From NCBI GenBank assembly GCA_965544035.1, contig CBEULR010000023.1, forward strand, positions 1 to 19,802: a stretch of 19,802 bases of DNA, written 5' to 3'. This document shows positions 5,768 to 14,083 of this stretch, piece by piece. The translations under genes were made by a program, and so were the position numbers. The DNA is from CBEULR01 sp965544035 (GTDB lineage: Bacteria > Bacillota > Desulfotomaculia > Desulfotomaculales > Desulforudaceae). Under the pieces are notes generated by a model. That model was not told where the DNA came from and ran no database searches. It saw only the letters and a program-made list of their open reading frames with translations. How positions within the stretch are numbered: the first letter of the stretch is position 1; every line of letters begins with the position of its first letter.

Positions 5768-7926
5768 TCACGTTTCACCGTGTACGCTTGCGTCCAGGCG
5801 GGCTGCGGCGGAGCCTCGCCCGCATCCAGCATGGCACGCCATTTCTCATCGGTCAGGCGGTCGGCAGCCGGCCAGGGAAACTCATAGTAAGAGTAAACGG
5901 CGCCGCGGGCGATGCGCAGCGTGCCGTCCACCGGGACGACGGCGTAGATCTCGCTGATATGGCCGGTACCCACCTCCAGCACTTCGCCCTCGGGATTGGT
6001 GGCCACGTCGGCGATCAGGCAGGCCGGATTCTCGTACAGCGCCGAGCGGTGTTCGACACCCTGGTCGCGCAAGGCTTCCAGCCAGAAATGCTCCAACTGC
6101 CCCCCGAAGCCGCGGATCAGGTCAAATTCCTCGTCGGTGGGGAGTTCATTCCGCAGTTCCTTTTCAGCGATCGTCTTCAGCTGCAGGGCAAGCTCCTCCA
6201 TCCTTTCCAGCGCCGTCTTATCACGCTCATCAAGCAGTCCCCTGCTTTCCAAACCGTCGATCGTCATCCTGGTCAGTGCGGCCAGCCGGGCAAAGACCAC
6301 CGGATTGGGCTCGACGTAACCTCGGTCGTCCACCGGTTCACCGCCCCCGCCCATTTCCGCGTAGACCTGTTTGGCGTAGAGGATGGTGTCGTGCTTCAGT
6401 TCGGCCCAGCTGCCCAGGTAGGTCTCCAGCTGTTTGCGCGTCCAGGCCTGGTTGGTCATAAAGGAGGGATACCCCTTCCCCTTCGGCTCGGTAAGCGGCG
6501 CCAGAGTGTGCAGCCAGGACCAATACAGGTTTTGCACGCGGGTTTCGGGTTCCAGGCCGGCGATGTGCGCCCTGATCTTCTCCATGTTCTCCCGGTACCC
6601 GGCATAACCGGTTTCACCCAGGTCATCGAGGATGGCGTACGCCTCGTCCGAACCCATCGCCGCCGGAATGTCCAGAGCGTTGGGCAGCATCCGGCGCGCA
6701 CCCGCGCTGTTTTCCTTCACTTCCCGGTAGACCAGGCGCTGGAAAACAGCCGCATCCAGCGTGAACCGCTGGCCCATAAAGCGGAAGCCCTTGATCTCCC
6801 GCTCCCGGTCGGGCTGGATGGTCTCGTCGAAGATCGGGATCGAGTTGATCGCCGGGGGTTCCAGATCCTCAACGGCCGATACAAAGGCGTCCCATGCCGC
6901 GCCCTCGCCGACCAACTGTTTGAGCGTGGGTATTCCGCCGTAAGCCTCCTGCATCACCTCGTAATACTGGGGAAAACCGAGGTCGTCGCTCTTGCCGACA
7001 AAGAAGTTGGTCGGCTCGTAAATGCGGTTCCAGCTCTCATAATTCTTCTCCCGGCTGAGCAGCAGGGTGATCAGGGCCGCCGAACGGGTTTCGTCCTCGG
7101 ACTTGGCCCGGAAGGTCATCCGGCCGTACCACATCATTGTCTTGAAATAGGACTTGAGATCATCGGACTTGGTGTAGTGCCCCCGGGGAGCATACTGGGT
7201 ATAGTCCTCTTTCAGGGATTCCAACAGGCCGATGGGACTCCCCATATTCATCACGGGCGACGGAAACGCGAACTCCCGGTGCTCGGCAATCAGGCGCTGT
7301 TCCTCTTCCACTTCCGGCCGGACCGCGGCATTTATACTGACGCTCGGATCGAGAAGCCGGGCGGCCACACTGAAGAAGGCCAGGTTGCGCCTGGCCGCGT
7401 TTTCCCAGTCGGTACCCTTCAGCTCCCGGTACTGTTCTTCGCTCCCGGCCAGCATGGAGGCCGTGAGGGTCTGCAGTTCGCCGCGCAGCTTATCCTTTTC
7501 CAGCGTGCGCAGGAGGTGGCTGAAAAACAGGTGGTAGTTGTGCAGCATGGCATCGGTGGTCACAAAGTTGGGGGCGGGAACCATTTCGTAGCGGTTCATT
7601 TCATAAACCGGAAAGAACTCGTAGTGATGCGTGGAAGGCACCACCACAAACCCGTTTCGGGCCAGCAGTTCGGCGACCGCCGGTGAAAAATCGAACTGGT
7701 CTTTGTTGATCACATTCCCCAAGTCGGGGTCCACCCGGTAAGGCTCGACGGCGGGATCGACATCGACCGGGGGCTCATTATACGGGGCGAAAGCGGTGAC
7801 CCCGGTGACCAGCGGCGCCAGAGGGGAGCCCTTCTCTTCTCCCGTTCCTCCCCGGGACTGACAGCCGAGGACGGCCAGCACCATCAACAGCACCAAACAA
7901 AAAACGGCGGTTAATCTCGTGCGCAT
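5764..7926 (-). CDS. DUF3160-family lipoprotein
   Basis: Large predicted lipoprotein of 720 residues. The N-terminus has a basic start, a hydrophobic stretch and a lipobox ending VLGC with the modified cysteine at 22, followed by a polar linker rich in Gly, Ser and Glu. The body matches what I recall of DUF3160, including the early block VVPSTHHYEFFPVYEMNR and FVTTDAMLHNYHLFF. The family has no assigned biochemical role. The frame is open to 7968, but AAGGAGG lies 7 bases before the ATG at 7926 and the signal sequence begins there. It is translationally coupled to the downstream calcium-motif gene. Confidence 0.82.
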   Translation of the reverse strand: MRTRLTAVFCLVLLMVLAVLGCQSRGGTGEEKGSPLAPLVTGVTAFAPYNEPPVDVDPAVEPYRVDPDLGNVINKDQFDFSPAVAELLARNGFVVVPSTHHYEFFPVYEMNRYEMVPAPNFVTTDAMLHNYHLFFSHLLRTLEKDKLRGELQTLTASMLAGSEEQYRELKGTDWENAARRNLAFFSVAARLLDPSVSINAAVRPEVEEEQRLIAEHREFAFPSPVMNMGSPIGLLESLKEDYTQYAPRGHYTKSDDLKSYFKTMMWYGRMTFRAKSEDETRSAALITLLLSREKNYESWNRIYEPTNFFVGKSDDLGFPQYYEVMQEAYGGIPTLKQLVGEGAAWDAFVSAVEDLEPPAINSIPIFDETIQPDREREIKGFRFMGQRFTLDAAVFQRLVYREVKENSAGARRMLPNALDIPAAMGSDEAYAILDDLGETGYAGYRENMEKIRAHIAGLEPETRVQNLYWSWLHTLAPLTEPKGKGYPSFMTNQAWTRKQLETYLGSWAELKHDTILYAKQVYAEMGGGGEPVDDRGYVEPNPVVFARLAALTRMTIDGLESRGLLDERDKTALERMEELALQLKTIAEKELRNELPTDEEFDLIRGFGGQLEHFWLEALRDQGVEHRSALYENPACLIADVATNPEGEVLEVGTGHISEIYAVVPVDGTLRIARGAVYSYYEFPWPAADRLTDEKWRAMLDAGEAPPQPAWTQAYTVKRD

Positions 7927-8058
7927 AAAACAGCCTCCTTCTCCCCTGGGGGTGATTCTTAAAGTCAACGTGTTAGCTCTTGGCTGTTTACTATTTCTTG
8001 ACTAACCACCGTTTTCCTTTTCATTCTTACCAGGCCGGGGAACGGTCCTTGCGGCCGG

Positions 8059-8874
8059 TTAATGCTGGCTCTCGGCCTTCAGGGTTACCAGCACGATCTC
8101 CGGCGGGATGTTGAATCTGACGGGCAGGTGGCTCTCCCCCAGCCCCCCGGTGATGATCATCGTCGTCTTGCCCGAGACATATTCTCCGTAGTCGTACTTC
8201 GGGAAAAAGCCTTCGCCGGGGGTGATGAGCGCGCCGACAACGGGCAGACGGACCTGCCCGCCATGGGTATGGCCGGCCAGCACGAGGTCGATCCCCGCCC
8301 GGGAGGCGTCCGCGAAGATGCGCGGCGCGTGCGCCAGAAGAATTCTGGGGGCCGCGTCGGTCACTTCCGACAGCGCACCGTCCAGGTCATCCCGTCTGAG
8401 GAACGGATCGTCCACTCCGACGATCCAAAGGCTTTCCCCGTTGATACTCAATCTTTCGGCCTCGTTCACCAGCACCCGGGCACCGGCGGCCGCAAGCTGA
8501 TCCCGATACTCGAATCCGGTCCACCAGTCATGGTTTCCCGGTACAAAGAACACGGGCTTACCGCGCAGCTGCCCGATCAGGTCCAGCCCCGGTCGAACCC
8601 GCGGTTTTTTTCGGTTGACCAGATCGCCGGTGATGGCCACCAGATCATAGTCGTGTTGATTGATCAGGCTTAAGAGCTCCTCCTGCTTCTCCCCGAATTC
8701 CTTATCGTGCAGATCGCTCAAGTGCAGAACGGTGACCCCGTCCAGTGCCGGGGGCAGGTCCTGAATAATGACGGCATACCTGACCACTTTGAGACGGCGC
8801 ACTTCAAGCAGTGAATATCCCAGCAATGCCATCGAGCCGCCAATAATAAACGAACGTCTTGTGATCCGTTTCAA
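8059..8874 (-). CDS. Tat-type metallophosphoesterase
   Basis: Calcineurin-like metallophosphoesterase of 271 residues, similar to the YkuE/YaeI group that includes membrane-associated phosphodiesterases. Metal ligands are visible in order: DLH (54-56), GD (83-84), GNHD (113-116), H182 in LLAHAP, and GHTH (201-204) followed by GGQVRLP. The C-terminal LPVRFNIPPEIVLVTL is typical. The N-terminus RRSFIIGG followed by a hydrophobic stretch is a twin-arginine export signal or anchor. The TTG start at 8874 has GGAG 8 bases upstream. The substrate is unknown; cell-envelope lipids or nucleotides are possible. Confidence 0.92.
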   Translation of the reverse strand: MKRITRRSFIIGGSMALLGYSLLEVRRLKVVRYAVIIQDLPPALDGVTVLHLSDLHDKEFGEKQEELLSLINQHDYDLVAITGDLVNRKKPRVRPGLDLIGQLRGKPVFFVPGNHDWWTGFEYRDQLAAAGARVLVNEAERLSINGESLWIVGVDDPFLRRDDLDGALSEVTDAAPRILLAHAPRIFADASRAGIDLVLAGHTHGGQVRLPVVGALITPGEGFFPKYDYGEYVSGKTTMIITGGLGESHLPVRFNIPPEIVLVTLKAESQH

Positions 8875-8936
8875 AGGGTACGCTCCATTTCCCGGCCCTT
8901 GGGGATGGTTCCAGCGGCCGGTTCGTGTCCTGGGTC

Positions 8937-9197
8937 CTAGGAATCTTTGGCCTTAGCCTGCTCCTCCCTGATCCAGCGGATAATCTCCGCTTTCACCGGC
9001 AGCCGGCCACCGGCCTTTAATTCGCCGTTAATCACAAAACCAGGTATGGCCCCGGGCCCGTAGGACTGCACCACTTCTTTATCCACCACTTTCTCCACCG
9101 CGGCCGGCACCTGGATTTCGGCCAAAATATTTATCGTCTCTTGCACCAGCCTGGTGCAATTGGGACAACCTTCCACACCCAGGATTTCGATTTTCAT
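8937..9197 (-). CDS. Small thioredoxin-fold redox protein (CPNC)
   Basis: An 86-residue thioredoxin-family protein of the short glutaredoxin-like type. It has an active-site CPNC at 11-14 after the first strand, and a cis-proline region AIPGFVINGEL with a GGRLP turn. It lacks a signal peptide, so it is cytoplasmic. The SD is AGGAGGGG, 5 bases before the ATG. It lies 17 bp after the metal ATPase gene, so it is very likely in the same operon. It could keep metal-site cysteines reduced or move metal or thiols for that pump; this role is inferred from position. Confidence 0.88.
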   Translation of the reverse strand: MKIEILGVEGCPNCTRLVQETINILAEIQVPAAVEKVVDKEVVQSYGPGAIPGFVINGELKAGGRLPVKAEIIRWIREEQAKAKDS

Positions 9198-9214
9198 CTC
9201 GACCCCTCCTGCAT

Positions 9215-11071
9215 TTAGTCTTTAGGCTTATACCCCATCAGCCGCATCGCGTTTAAAATCACGGCCATCACGCTGGCCTGGTGCGCCAGCATGCCGGAAG
9301 CCAGAAAAACCTGTTGCCCCAGTACCCCGGCCACCAGCATGAGCACCACCACAATGGCAAAGGTGATGTTTTGCTTAATGTTGCCCAAGGTCGCCCGGCT
9401 CAGACCCACCGCATAGGGTACCATGGGCAGCCGGTCCGACATGAGAATTACGTCCGCCACCTCCAGGGCGGCATCGGTGCCCGCGGCCCCCATAGCCATC
9501 CCCACATCGGCCACCGCCAGGGCAGGGGCATCATTAATGCCGTCCCCCACCATAGCCACCACATAACCCTGCTCTTTGTAACGCTGAATTTGTTCCACCT
9601 TGTCCTGAGGCAGAAGCCCCGCTTTGAACTCATCAATACCCAGTTCGCGGGCAATGGATGAGGCGGTGCGGTGATTGTCTCCGGTGAGCATCACCACTTT
9701 CTTGACTCCGATCCGGTACAAGTGCCGAATCACCGCCGCCGCTTCTTCCCGGACCCGGTCGGCCACCGCGATGACCCCGATCACCCGGTCCTCTTCCGCC
9801 ACCATCACCGCTGTGTAGCCCTTACTCTCCTGAGCCTGCAGGGCCTCCTCGGCCTCCGGGGGGATGGAAATACCAAAATCATCCATCAGGTAGCGATTCC
9901 CCACGCGTACCACCCGGCCGTCAATCGCCGCCCCGGCCCCTTTGCCCGGGAAAACGGTAAACTCCTGCACCGGCTCCACATCCCCGCCCACAGCTTCTAC
10001 AATGGCTCTGGCCAGGTGGTGTTCCGAGTTTTTCTCCACCCGGGCCGCCAGGGTCAGCACCTCATCCTTGTCCCGCCCAAAAGCGATCACTTCCTGCAGC
10101 GCTGGTTTGCCGTAGGTGAGGGTACCGGTCTTATCAAAGGCCACCAGGGTAATCTTACCGGCGTTTTCCAGGTGTTCCCCGCCCTTCACCAGCACCCCTT
10201 TCCGTGCCCCGTTGCCGATGGCTGAAACAATAGAAACCGGAGTGGCAATCACCAAAGCGCCGGGACAAGCAATGACCAGCAGCGTCAGGGACATTTCGAT
10301 GTTTTTGGTAATAAGGTAGACCAGCACGGCCAGGACGATAATCGCCGGGGTGTAGTACTTGGAAAACTTGTTGAGAAAACGCTCGGTGGGTGCCTTGCTT
10401 TCCTGGGCCTCCTCCACCAGATCCAGAATCCGGGCAAAGGTGGTATCCTGGCCGGCCTTTTCGGTTCGCACCTCCAGGTAACCGACCTCATTCACGGTAC
10501 CGCAATAAACCTTATCCCCCAAAGCCTTGTCCACCGGCATAGGCTCACCGGTGACATGGGCCTCGTTGACCGTACCGTAGCCACCAACCACCGTGCCATC
10601 CACCGGTATTTTACTGCCGGGTTTTACCACCACCAGATCTCCCGGCGACACTTCCTCCGCCGGCACCTCGATTTCCTGCCCGTCTCTTTTTACAATCGCC
10701 GTGAGAGGAACAAGATCGGTCAGGTGCTTAATCGCCGCCCTGGTTTTATCCAGAGTGCGGGCTTCCAAAAAAGCGCCGAAGGCAAACAGAAAAGTCACCG
10801 CCGCCGCCTCCCAGTACTCGCCGATCAAAACGGCACCGGTAGCGGCAATGGTGACCAAAGCCTCGATACCCACGATGCGATTGCGAATCAGAATCCAGGC
10901 ATTTCTGGCTATGGGCAGCCCGGCGACGATGGTGGCGGCAATCATGAGCGCGTGGTTGACGGGCCACTGCTCCAACCTCCCGGCGATCCAACCGGCAATG
11001 AATAATAGGCCACTCGCCACCACCACCAGGGTTTTATTATTCAGCAGCCTGTTCAATTCGGCCCACACCAC
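9215..11071 (-). CDS. Heavy-metal P1B-type ATPase with CPG motif
   Basis: Integral-membrane P-type ATPase of 618 residues. Visible motifs are TGEP (174), the phosphorylated aspartate D313 in DKTGTLT, TGDN (463), MVGDGINDAPAL (507) and about six to eight membrane segments. The membrane metal motif is CPG (269-271, in IACPGALVIATPVS) rather than the usual CPC. The nucleotide-binding HP pair is HH (351-352, SEHHLARAI). The last membrane segment has HQAS (597) with N607. There is no N-terminal metal-binding domain; one is encoded separately just upstream. Metal specificity cannot be assigned. The GTG start at 11071 has a weak SD, and the next codon is also GTG. Confidence 0.93.
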   Translation of the reverse strand: MVWAELNRLLNNKTLVVVASGLLFIAGWIAGRLEQWPVNHALMIAATIVAGLPIARNAWILIRNRIVGIEALVTIAATGAVLIGEYWEAAAVTFLFAFGAFLEARTLDKTRAAIKHLTDLVPLTAIVKRDGQEIEVPAEEVSPGDLVVVKPGSKIPVDGTVVGGYGTVNEAHVTGEPMPVDKALGDKVYCGTVNEVGYLEVRTEKAGQDTTFARILDLVEEAQESKAPTERFLNKFSKYYTPAIIVLAVLVYLITKNIEMSLTLLVIACPGALVIATPVSIVSAIGNGARKGVLVKGGEHLENAGKITLVAFDKTGTLTYGKPALQEVIAFGRDKDEVLTLAARVEKNSEHHLARAIVEAVGGDVEPVQEFTVFPGKGAGAAIDGRVVRVGNRYLMDDFGISIPPEAEEALQAQESKGYTAVMVAEEDRVIGVIAVADRVREEAAAVIRHLYRIGVKKVVMLTGDNHRTASSIARELGIDEFKAGLLPQDKVEQIQRYKEQGYVVAMVGDGINDAPALAVADVGMAMGAAGTDAALEVADVILMSDRLPMVPYAVGLSRATLGNIKQNITFAIVVVLMLVAGVLGQQVFLASGMLAHQASVMAVILNAMRLMGYKPKD

Positions 11072-11103
11072 CCATCATCTTTTCCCCGGATCCCCTGCCC
11101 GGC

Positions 11104-11316
11104 CTACTTCACTTTGGCGCTATAGCCCAGTTTTTCTACCGCCTTTATGATCTCATCCACCGTCACTTCCTGCGGGTTGTAGGTTAACTTGGCCTTACTG
11201 GTGTTAAAAGATACCTGCGCCTCTTCCACGCCTTTCATTTTTCTTAGCACCGTTCCCACCTGCTCGGCACAAACCGGGCAGGAGACATTGCCCAATTGCA
11301 AGACCAGTCTTTCCAT
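11104..11316 (-). CDS. Stand-alone heavy-metal-associated (HMA) domain protein
   Basis: A 70-residue ferredoxin-like HMA domain, alternating strand and helix, with metal-binding cysteines C13 and C16 in SCPVC. The usual GMTCxxC loop is here NVSCPVC, lacking the Gly-Met pair. Strand 4 and the end are typical (AVEKLGYSAKVK). AAAGGAGG lies 8 bases before the ATG. It sits 32 bp before the P1B ATPase gene, whose product lacks this domain, so it probably serves as its detached metal-delivery or sensing domain in the cytoplasm. Confidence 0.88.
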   Translation of the reverse strand: MERLVLQLGNVSCPVCAEQVGTVLRKMKGVEEAQVSFNTSKAKLTYNPQEVTVDEIIKAVEKLGYSAKVK

Positions 11317-11399
11317 ATGATCATCCTCCTTTAAACCTTGTTGATGCGGGTTACGCGATGAATAGAGTCATTTCTTCTCCGCTGGGCGTTAAGTTTATC

Positions 11400-11421
11400 A
11401 TCTTAATCAAGATTGATTATA
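11400..11421 (-). promoter_or_regulatory. Possible promoter/operator of the metal-transport cassette
   Basis: On the minus strand a perfect TATAAT (11416-11421) stands about 84-100 bp before the HMA gene. It overlaps two nested inverted repeats, ATCAA-GA-TTGAT (11406-11417) and ATCTT-AATC-AAGAT (11400-11413). No good -35 box is found at 16-19 bp. An operator for a metal-responsive repressor or activator would fit, but no regulator gene is in the window. Confidence 0.4.
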
Positions 11422-11528
11422 TACTAGAGTTTGCCACAAAGCCATCCTGGTCTGGGCGCTTGGGGCGGATTACACAGTTGTTGGCATTAAGACCCCGGCT
11501 GGTTAGTAAACGTTTATTTAAAAAAGTA

Positions 11529-11557
11529 TTGACATGCCGCCGGACAGATGGTAGATT
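11529..11557 (+). promoter_or_regulatory. Promoter of the T-box/liv transcript
   Basis: A consensus TTGACA (11529-11534), a 17-bp spacer and TAGATT (11552-11557) form a good sigma-A promoter. Transcription would begin at about 11563-11566, just before T-box stem I. The rest of 11317-11528 shows no gene. Confidence 0.75.
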
Positions 11558-11565
11558 AGGAAAAA

Positions 11566-11843
11566 TCATAGGCAAATGCAATGATCGAGGAAAGTAGGTC
11601 GATCCAAGCCCCTCACAGGGAGGCAGCGCCACCGACTGAAAGCGCTCCAGGGGCCGTCTACCGAAGTTCCCTCGTGAGCTGTCGGCTGAAACCGCGTCAA
11701 GCGGAAAGTAGGTTTGACCGGAGCTTCCACCGTTACAAGGAAGACGGCATCAGGGCCACGCCCTCGTGCCGGCTGAGGAGAGCAGTATGCTAACTAGGGT
11801 GGTACCGCGGAAAACCTTCGTCCCTAAGGACGTTGGTTTTTTT
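11566..11843 (+). ncRNA. T-box riboswitch controlling livKHMGF
   Basis: A tRNA-sensing T-box leader of about 280 nt. Stem I closes with CGAGG (11586-11590) and CCTCG (11669-11673 region) and carries the AGTA S-turn and the distal AGGGAG loop. Stem II carries a second AGTA. Stem III (11745-11771) is a clear hairpin. The T-box core AGGGTGGTACCGCGG (11796-11810) has the TGGT bulge at 11800-11803, which would pair with an ACCA tRNA end, so the discriminator base is A. The conserved GAA-NNN layout in the specifier loop gives GTT (11666-11668), valine. This is plausible before a branched-chain amino acid importer, but the next base is C rather than the usual purine. Confidence 0.93.
11813..11843 (+). 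terminator. Intrinsic terminator of the T-box
   Basis: Arms 11813-11823 and 11828-11838 pair (two T-T mismatches) around a CTAA loop and run into seven T residues (11837-11843). Formation competes with the antiterminator that contains the T-box core, so uncharged tRNA would permit read-through into livK. Confidence 0.88.
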
Positions 11844-11944
11844 ATTTTCCGGAAAGGAGGAGAAACACAAACAGGAACTCAGCCGGTACCCCGGTGCTGC
11901 AAGAAATCAAATCAAATGTTTAAAAATGAGAGGGGTTTTGAAAA

Positions 11945-13123
11945 GTGTACAAACGCATTCTCCCTATTGTTTTCGGCTTAATGCTGTTGACGGTGGTCGT
12001 CGTCGGCTGCGGAACCGAACCGGAGACTTCTTCTCAAGAACCCGCCAAGGAAGCGTATAAGATCGGCGCCATCGTCGATATCAGCGGACCGGCGGCGTCG
12101 TTGGGCGAGCCCGAAAGGGACACCATCCAGATGCTGGCCGGCGAACTTAACGCCAAGGGCGGTATCAACGGCCATCCTGTCGACCTGATCATTCTTGACA
12201 ACAAGTCGGTCGAAACCGAAGCCGTGTTGGCGGCCAAAAAGCTGATCGACCAGGACAAGGTTTTGGCCATCATCGGCTGCAGCGCAAGCGGCACGTCTCT
12301 GGCCATTCTGGATACGGCGCAGAAGGCAGGAGTGCCCGTGGTCTCCATGGCGGCCTCGGCCATGATCGTGGAGCCCCCGGCGGAGCGTCAATGGGTGTTC
12401 AAGACCGCTCAGAGCGACATCATTGTCGCCGACCGGATCACGAAATATCTCGTATCGCAAGGGATTAAAGACGTGGCCTTTCTATCGATGAACAACGCCT
12501 ACGGGGATTCCGGGAGAGCCAACTTCGAACAGTCCGCGGCGGCCAAGGGGCTGAACATTGTCATCAAGGAGAAATTTGAGGCCACAGACAAAGATATGAC
12601 GGCACAGCTCGCCAAGGTTAAAGCATCCAACGCGCAGGCTACCGTAATCTGGGCCATCCCGCCGTCGGCCGCTATCGTTACGAAGAATTACCGCGACCTG
12701 GGCATAGACATACCGCTCATCCACAGTCACGGTATCGGAAACCAGGCCTTCCTGGAATTGGCGGGTGATGCGGCAAACGGCGTCGTGGCGGCGATGAGCA
12801 AACTGATCGTGGCCGAACAGCTGCCGGACAGCGATCGGCAAAAACCCCTGTTGCTCGAGTACATTGAGTCTTACACCGAAAAGTACAATGCGATGCCCAG
12901 CACCTTCGGCGGGCACGCCCATGACGCCTTCAGCGTGCTGGTGCAAGCGATTGAAAAAGCCGGTCCCGACCGGGCAGCGATCAGGGACGCCCTGGAGGCC
13001 ACAACCGATTTCGTCGGAATCACCGGTATCTTTAACTTCTCAGCCGAAGACCACGCCGGGTTAACCGAGGACTCTATGGCTATAGTCGAAGTCCGGGACA
13101 ACAACTGGACACTACTTGAGTAA
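11945..13123 (+). CDS. livK: Branched-chain amino acid ABC transporter, substrate-binding lipoprotein
   Basis: Extracellular binding lipoprotein of 392 residues, type I periplasmic-binding fold (Leu/Ile/Val-binding family). It has a basic start, a hydrophobic stretch and lipobox VVGC with the cysteine at 22. The mature part begins YKIGAIVDISGPAASLGEPE, then INGHPVDLIILDNKS, IIGCSASGTSLAI and VVSMAASA, all characteristic. The GTG at 11945 follows GAGAGGGG by 9 bases. It is the first gene of the liv operon, about 100 bp after the T-box terminator, and delivers substrate to LivHM. Confidence 0.95.
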   Translation: MYKRILPIVFGLMLLTVVVVGCGTEPETSSQEPAKEAYKIGAIVDISGPAASLGEPERDTIQMLAGELNAKGGINGHPVDLIILDNKSVETEAVLAAKKLIDQDKVLAIIGCSASGTSLAILDTAQKAGVPVVSMAASAMIVEPPAERQWVFKTAQSDIIVADRITKYLVSQGIKDVAFLSMNNAYGDSGRANFEQSAAAKGLNIVIKEKFEATDKDMTAQLAKVKASNAQATVIWAIPPSAAIVTKNYRDLGIDIPLIHSHGIGNQAFLELAGDAANGVVAAMSKLIVAEQLPDSDRQKPLLLEYIESYTEKYNAMPSTFGGHAHDAFSVLVQAIEKAGPDRAAIRDALEATTDFVGITGIFNFSAEDHAGLTEDSMAIVEVRDNNWTLLE

Positions 13124-13147
13124 CTAACCGCAAGGGGGCTTTAACCG

Positions 13148-14083
13148 TTGGGTATGGAGCAGTATCTGCAGTATCTCGTTTCGGGCCTGACATTGGGGAG
13201 CATCTACGCCCTGATTGCGCTGGCATTGGTGGTCACCTTCAACATCACCGGGATTTTCAACCTGGCCATCGGAGAATTCGTGACCATCGGTGCCTTGGCC
13301 GCGGTCACCTTTCGGGCGGCCGGGTGTCCCTTATGGACGGCCTTCATCTTGGCCGTGCTTCTGGCCGGCCTGCTCGCCGCCATTATGGAACGGGCGGCCG
13401 TTTACCCCGCACGGAAGGCTTCCGTTCTCACGGTGATCATCATCACCATTGGCGTTGCCATCGCACTAAGGGGTGCGGCCCTCCTCATTTGGGGGACGCA
13501 CCCCTATTCCCTCCCCCCGTTTACCGATGCCGCCCCGCTCAACGTTCTGGGGGCGGTGATCATCCCCCAGAGTCTCTTTGTCTTGGCCCTGGCGGTAGCG
13601 GCGGTGGGACTCCTTTTCGCCTTTTTCGACCTGACCTATGCCGGCAAGGCGGTGCGGGCGGCGATGATCAACCGGACCGGGGCCCGTCTGGTGGGGATCA
13701 ACCCCTCCCGCCTGTCACTCCTGGCTTTTACCTTCAGCGGCATGCTGGCGGCCCTGGCGGGTATCTTTATTGCCCCCATCACCACCGCCACCTACGACAT
13801 GGGTTTCATGCTGGGTCTCAAGGGCTTCGTCGCCGCCATTCTGGGCGGGGTCAACAACGTGAAGGGGGCGATCGTCGGGGGACTGCTCCTGGGGATCATT
13901 GAAGCCTTGGCCATCGGGACGCTGTCGTCCGGCTTAAAGGACGGGATCGCCATGGCGATTATGATTCTCGTCCTTCTGGTCTGCCCTACAGGCCTAATGG
14001 GTATCCGCCTGTGGAACGGCCGTAAGAATACAGGGGAGGTGGTCGCTTGGCTGCGCGGAAGACTTGGCTTTGGATCGCACTAG
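13148..14083 (+). CDS. livH: Branched-chain amino acid ABC transporter permease LivH
   Basis: Inner-membrane permease of 311 residues with multiple hydrophobic segments. Family motifs are LVSGLTLGSIYALIALALVVTFNITGIFNLAIGEFV (residues about 8-43), the AVRAAMINRTGARLVGIN coupling region that contacts the ATPases, and ILGGVNNVKGAIVGG near the C-terminus. The TTG at 13148 has AAGGGGG 9 bases upstream and is preferred to the ATG at 13154, 15 bases away. Its 3' end overlaps livM by 37 bp. Confidence 0.95.
   Translation: MGMEQYLQYLVSGLTLGSIYALIALALVVTFNITGIFNLAIGEFVTIGALAAVTFRAAGCPLWTAFILAVLLAGLLAAIMERAAVYPARKASVLTVIIITIGVAIALRGAALLIWGTHPYSLPPFTDAAPLNVLGAVIIPQSLFVLALAVAAVGLLFAFFDLTYAGKAVRAAMINRTGARLVGINPSRLSLLAFTFSGMLAALAGIFIAPITTATYDMGFMLGLKGFVAAILGGVNNVKGAIVGGLLLGIIEALAIGTLSSGLKDGIAMAIMILVLLVCPTGLMGIRLWNGRKNTGEVVAWLRGRLGFGSH

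Noticed and set aside
5788..7686. 632-codon open frame on the + strand opposite the DUF3160 gene
   Set aside because: It is exactly antisense to a gene with an SD, lipobox and family match. The translation lacks any domain and has no SD; long antisense frames are expected at this GC content.
11581..11793. 70-codon + strand frame between 11581 and 11793
   Set aside because: It lies wholly inside the T-box RNA, whose stems explain the sequence.
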